Of a stretch of DNA of 10,364 bases, positions 8,589-10,364 are shown piece after piece. The stretch comes from Choanephora cucurbitarum (Eukaryota; Mucoromycota; Mucoromycetes; Mucorales; Choanephoraceae). Numbering within the stretch: position 1 is the stretch's first letter; each line of letters opens with the position of its first letter. The stretch is taken from positions 1 through 10,364 of the forward strand of contig JAIWNI010000343.1 of assembly GCA_025331435.1 (NCBI GenBank), written 5' to 3'. Under the pieces are notes generated by a model. The model searched no databases and was not told the origin of the DNA. It saw nothing but the letters and a program-made list of their open reading frames with translations. A program made the translations under genes and the position numbers.

Positions 8589-8616
8589 TTTTCCAGGTTT
8601 AAGATCCGAAGCACTG
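8587..8616 (-). repeat. Right terminal inverted repeat of the Tc1/mariner-type element
   Basis: This is the perfect inverted partner of 5876-5905, followed by TA at 8617-8618. The inner end overlaps a strong hairpin (8551-8588) that the left end lacks. Confidence 0.95.
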
Positions 8617-8618
8617 TA

Positions 8619-8771
8619 CAGAGAAAATTTAAACCGAGAGAGTACAAGGTACGTCTGTTGAGTCCAAATTGTTCAAAATCGAATTACAAATAAAATCCTT
8701 TTCCAATTTTTTTCCTTTTTCTTCTTCTCTTTACTTTTAACTGGTTCTTGGTAATGTACTTTCTTTTTTAG
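8619..8771 (+). promoter_or_regulatory. Pyrimidine-rich, promoter-like stretch right of the transposon
   Basis: Before the insertion this DNA lay directly upstream of the TATA box of the minus-strand four-exon gene. It contains a T/C-rich tract (8696-8731) like those before fungal start sites, now facing the possible + locus at 8772. I see no clear TATA box here. Confidence 0.3.
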
Positions 8772-9346
8772 CTAAAGCATTCAATCTAAATATATTATTT
8801 TGGTCCAAAGGTAAAATAGGCAATAACAAGATGCACTTGCTTCTATTGGTGTTTAAGTAAAAGGTATGTCTTTTAACTCTTGTAGATGCTTTTACTAAGC
8901 AATATTCTTTAACTTTATAGATGCTCTTTGCGTGGTACTCTTATTATTCTGTGATATTTAGTTCTAATGTAAACCAATTCTTTCTGTAATCATTTCATCA
9001 AAACTAACGTTTATATTTCTACTTTAGATGCTCACTCAGAAAGACCTCTTTGTGTGCCATCTGTATACTGCTTTTGCAACTTCAAAGGTAAGAAATTTTT
9101 TTAAATCTACTCATGAATATCAAGCACTAATTTGTATTTTATAAAACTTATAGTGTGAAGTAGTATCTTTATTTAGCTGCTCTTTTACTGAGACTCCTTT
9201 CTCCTGACTTAATTCCTAGCTCAAGAAGTAACCTGCAATGCTTATCCGTTCAAGTCTTTTCTGAAGCTGCAAGCAAGAGCAGTATTCTAGGTAGTAGCAA
9301 AGCAGGCTTCGAAAATGTGGCTGAATGTATGGGGGTATACAGGTAA
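8772..9346 (+). other. Possible multi-exon locus, coding status unsure
   Basis: I do not recognise a product. Splice-like signals are dense: donors at 8811 (GTAAAA), 8864 (GTATGT), 8969 (GTAAAC) and 9088 (GTAAGA); acceptors at 8885, 8920, 9027 and 9176; branch-like ACTAAG, ACTAAC and CACTAAT. Three acceptors are followed by the same five bases, ATGCT. One consistent frame joins 8772-8810, 9028-9087 (AHSERPLCVPSVYCFCNFK) and 9177-9346 (AALLLRLLSPDLIPSSRSNL to MGVYR, then TAA). Each exon enters and leaves in phase 1. The last exon alone is 56 codons without a stop. No start codon or first exon is convincing, and an opposing minus-strand frame (9216-9455) competes. It could be a decayed gene, a spliced noncoding RNA or a small protein gene divergent from the minus-strand gene at 4675-5786. 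Confidence 0.3.
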
Positions 9347-9445
9347 GGAAGGGAAGGGATCCTGGTATTTTCCAGCCAAAAAAAGCACCAATGAAGCGGT
9401 GAATAGTAGTAGTATTTGGGCTATATATAGTACAATTTTTTATTA

Positions 9446-9451
9446 AATAAA
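9446..9451 (+). terminator. Poly(A)-like AATAAA downstream of the possible locus
   Basis: AATAAA lies 100 nt after the candidate stop at 9344-9346, within a T/A-rich stretch. It would suit a + transcript but is common by chance in such DNA. Confidence 0.25.
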
Positions 9452-9482
9452 CCAATAATACAAGAGAATAAGCAAGCGTTTT

Positions 9483-9519
9483 ATTGCACCATTTATAGTG
9501 CTATTTCCGATTGTGCAAT
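9483..9519. repeat. Short inverted repeat, 7-bp arms
   Basis: ATTGCAC (9483-9489) and GTGCAAT (9513-9519) flank a 23-nt loop containing TATAGTG. It marks the left edge of the repeat-bearing region and may be part of a decayed transposon end. Confidence 0.3.
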
Positions 9520-9539
9520 GTCTAAAATAGAATGCCTAA

Positions 9540-9725
9540 AAAGGAAGGCAATATGTGCCAAATAAAGGATACATCTTTAAACCAAGGTCAAATCGTAAAG
9601 AAGTGTGTTTCAATAATTGTGTAAAATGTAACGCCAAGGAACCTATGAAATGCCTCTATCCAAAATCTGAAGGATGTACAAAATCTAAAAAGGCTATTGA
9701 AATGAACAAAAATGATAATTTTTGA
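9540..9725 (+). other. Small Cys-rich open frame, unproven
   Basis: The frame is open for 61 codons after a TAA at 9537 and has no good ATG at its start. It encodes YVPNKGYIFKPRSNRKEV, then VCFNNCVKCNAKEPMKC and CLYPKSEGCTK. The cysteine spacing C-x3-C-x2-C-x7-C-x7-C could bind zinc, but I recognise no family. It may be an exon or a remnant of a transposon protein. The composition (Lys, Asn, Cys, Pro) differs from simple T/A-tract noise. Confidence 0.2.
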
Positions 9726-9750
9726 CGAATGGAAATAAAGGGAAGGCCTG

Positions 9751-9980
9751 TGATTGACAATGTAAAGTAGTAATCAAAGGGTGAATACATGGTCTAATTG
9801 ACAAAAAGACACTGCTTAGAAACTGGCCATCAAGGCCTGTATTTACCTGTTTTATGACAATTAGATGCTGTGATTGACAATTGTTCAAGCGGTAAAAAAC
9901 TGTTATAAAATGTTCTATCAGCCCCCTTATGTGAATGTTCATATAACTTTCAGAGTAGGGCGTCTGAATGAAATTGTCAA
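9751..9980. repeat. Dispersed ATTGACAA motifs in both orientations
   Basis: ATTGACAA occurs at 9753-9760, 9797-9804 and 9873-9880, two of them within TGATTGACAAT, and the inverse TTGTCAA occurs at 9974-9980. AAGGCCTGT occurs twice (about 9743-9751 and 9832-9840), and ATTTACC occurs after the second copy and again near 10010. Short motifs in both orientations recall subterminal repeats of CACTA-like elements, but no paired end is seen. Confidence 0.35.
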
Positions 9981-10037
9981 ATAAAGGGCGAATAAGGGGT
10001 ATATTTACCCATTTTTTGAAACTTTTTTTTTGTAGTG

Positions 10038-10364
10038 GTGTTGGTTTGGCCGTGTAATAGAAGCAAAGAAGTATAGAAGTATAGAAGTTACGGTGTTGTC
10101 AAGAAGTGGAGTGGCTGTCTTTCTGTTGCAAGTCTGAGGTGTATTGTTCTGGGTTTGAAAGAACAATAGCAGGTTCCAGTTGTCTCAGTTTGAAGTGCTC
10201 AAGTTGGCGTGTAATTTTCTGTCTGTTATATTTTCTTATTGTTTATTTTATTTTGACTTGTACCATCTTTATTTTATCTATTTCGATTCCTTTCCCTGTT
10301 CTGTCTGTCTGTTCTGTTTGTATTCCTGTTTATTGTATTTTCTTATCTCTGTCATTATATTTTT
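10038..10364. other. T-rich end of window, no gene seen
   Basis: Apart from the 8-bp tandem repeat, this stretch is rich in T and TCTGT/TTTAT runs, increasingly so after 10210. It could be the promoter or 3' UTR of a gene beyond the window. No open frame or motif supports a call. Confidence 0.4.
10067..10090 (+). repeat. Three tandem copies of an 8-bp unit
   Basis: AGAAGTAT is repeated at 10067-10074 and 10075-10082, followed by a variant AGAAGTTA at 10083-10090. It is probably a small microsatellite-like expansion. Confidence 0.7.

Larger units (their letters stand above)
5876..8616 (-). mobile_element. Complete IS630/Tc1/mariner-superfamily transposon, 2741 bp
   Basis: Both ends carry a perfect 30-bp inverted repeat that begins CAGTGCTTCGGATC and is flanked directly by TA (5874-5875 and 8617-8618). 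TA is the diagnostic target duplication of this superfamily, and CAGTG is a common terminal sequence of Tc1-like elements. The only large gene inside encodes a DDE transposase on the minus strand. The element is longer than classical Tc1/mariner copies (about 1.3-2 kb) because its transposase is about 707 residues. The identical TIRs suggest a fairly recent insertion, although the transposase frame is already broken. The 5' leader (8203-8586) and 3' tail (5906-6077) hold no further convincing gene. Confidence 0.95.

Noticed and set aside
9216..9942. Minus-strand frames at 9216-9455 and 9694-9942
   Set aside because: Both are short and without motifs. The first overlaps a + frame that fits splice signals better, and the second runs through the repeat region.
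522..10032. A 14-base inverted match CAAAAAAAAAGTTT (522-535 and 10019-10032) as termini of one huge element
   Set aside because: It is mostly an A-tract. The bases outside it differ (no CACTA on the left side), and there is no shared extension or target duplication.
1..10364. A bacterial or phage defence system, CRISPR array, or rRNA/tRNA genes
   Set aside because: Introns, poly(A) signals and eukaryotic transposases rule out a prokaryotic context. No repeat-spacer pattern and no complete tRNA or rRNA was seen.

Overview
The window looks like a transposon-rich, accessory stretch of a fungal nuclear genome, most likely an early-diverging fungus of the Mucoromycota. This is an inference. It rests on the AT-rich DNA, short introns (54-89 nt) with GTAAGT-like donors and CTAAC/CTAAT branch sites, pyrimidine-rich promoters, TATA boxes 63-74 nt before start codons, and transposase types I associate with Mucorales and Agaricomycetes. 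Nothing bacterial (operons, Shine-Dalgarno sites, CRISPR) is visible.

Layout. Bases 1-946 hold no convincing gene. A spliced CACTA-superfamily (Plavaka/tnp2-like) transposase pseudogene runs + from 1001 to 3412; it has an in-frame TAG at 2993 and an unclear exon 3/4 junction. After a 439-bp spacer with its own polyadenylation-like and promoter-like signals, a second + gene (3852-4630) encodes what looks like the C-terminal domain normally fused to this kind of transposase; it carries one frameshift. Converging on it is an intact four-exon minus-strand gene (4675-5786, 311 aa) of unknown function, with an N-terminal coiled coil.

The clearest object is a complete IS630/Tc1/mariner-superfamily element at 5876-8616. 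It is 2741 bp, with perfect 30-bp terminal inverted repeats starting CAGTGC and flanked by TA on both sides. It encodes on the minus strand a very large (about 707 aa) DDE transposase broken by one frameshift near 6890. It inserted 17 bp upstream of the TATA box of the unknown gene. That position is probably between two divergent transcription units, because the DNA beyond the element (8619-9346) contains a possible multi-exon + locus.

The right end (about 9480-10364) has no confident gene. It holds dispersed ATTGACAA-type repeats in both orientations, a small Cys-rich open frame, an inverted repeat and an 8-bp tandem repeat. It may be a decayed transposon end followed by T-rich sequence.

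Overall: nested and neighbouring DNA transposons, each transposase gene carrying point-type damage, around one intact gene of unknown function. That gene and the physically separated transposase C-terminal domain are the best candidates for something undescribed.
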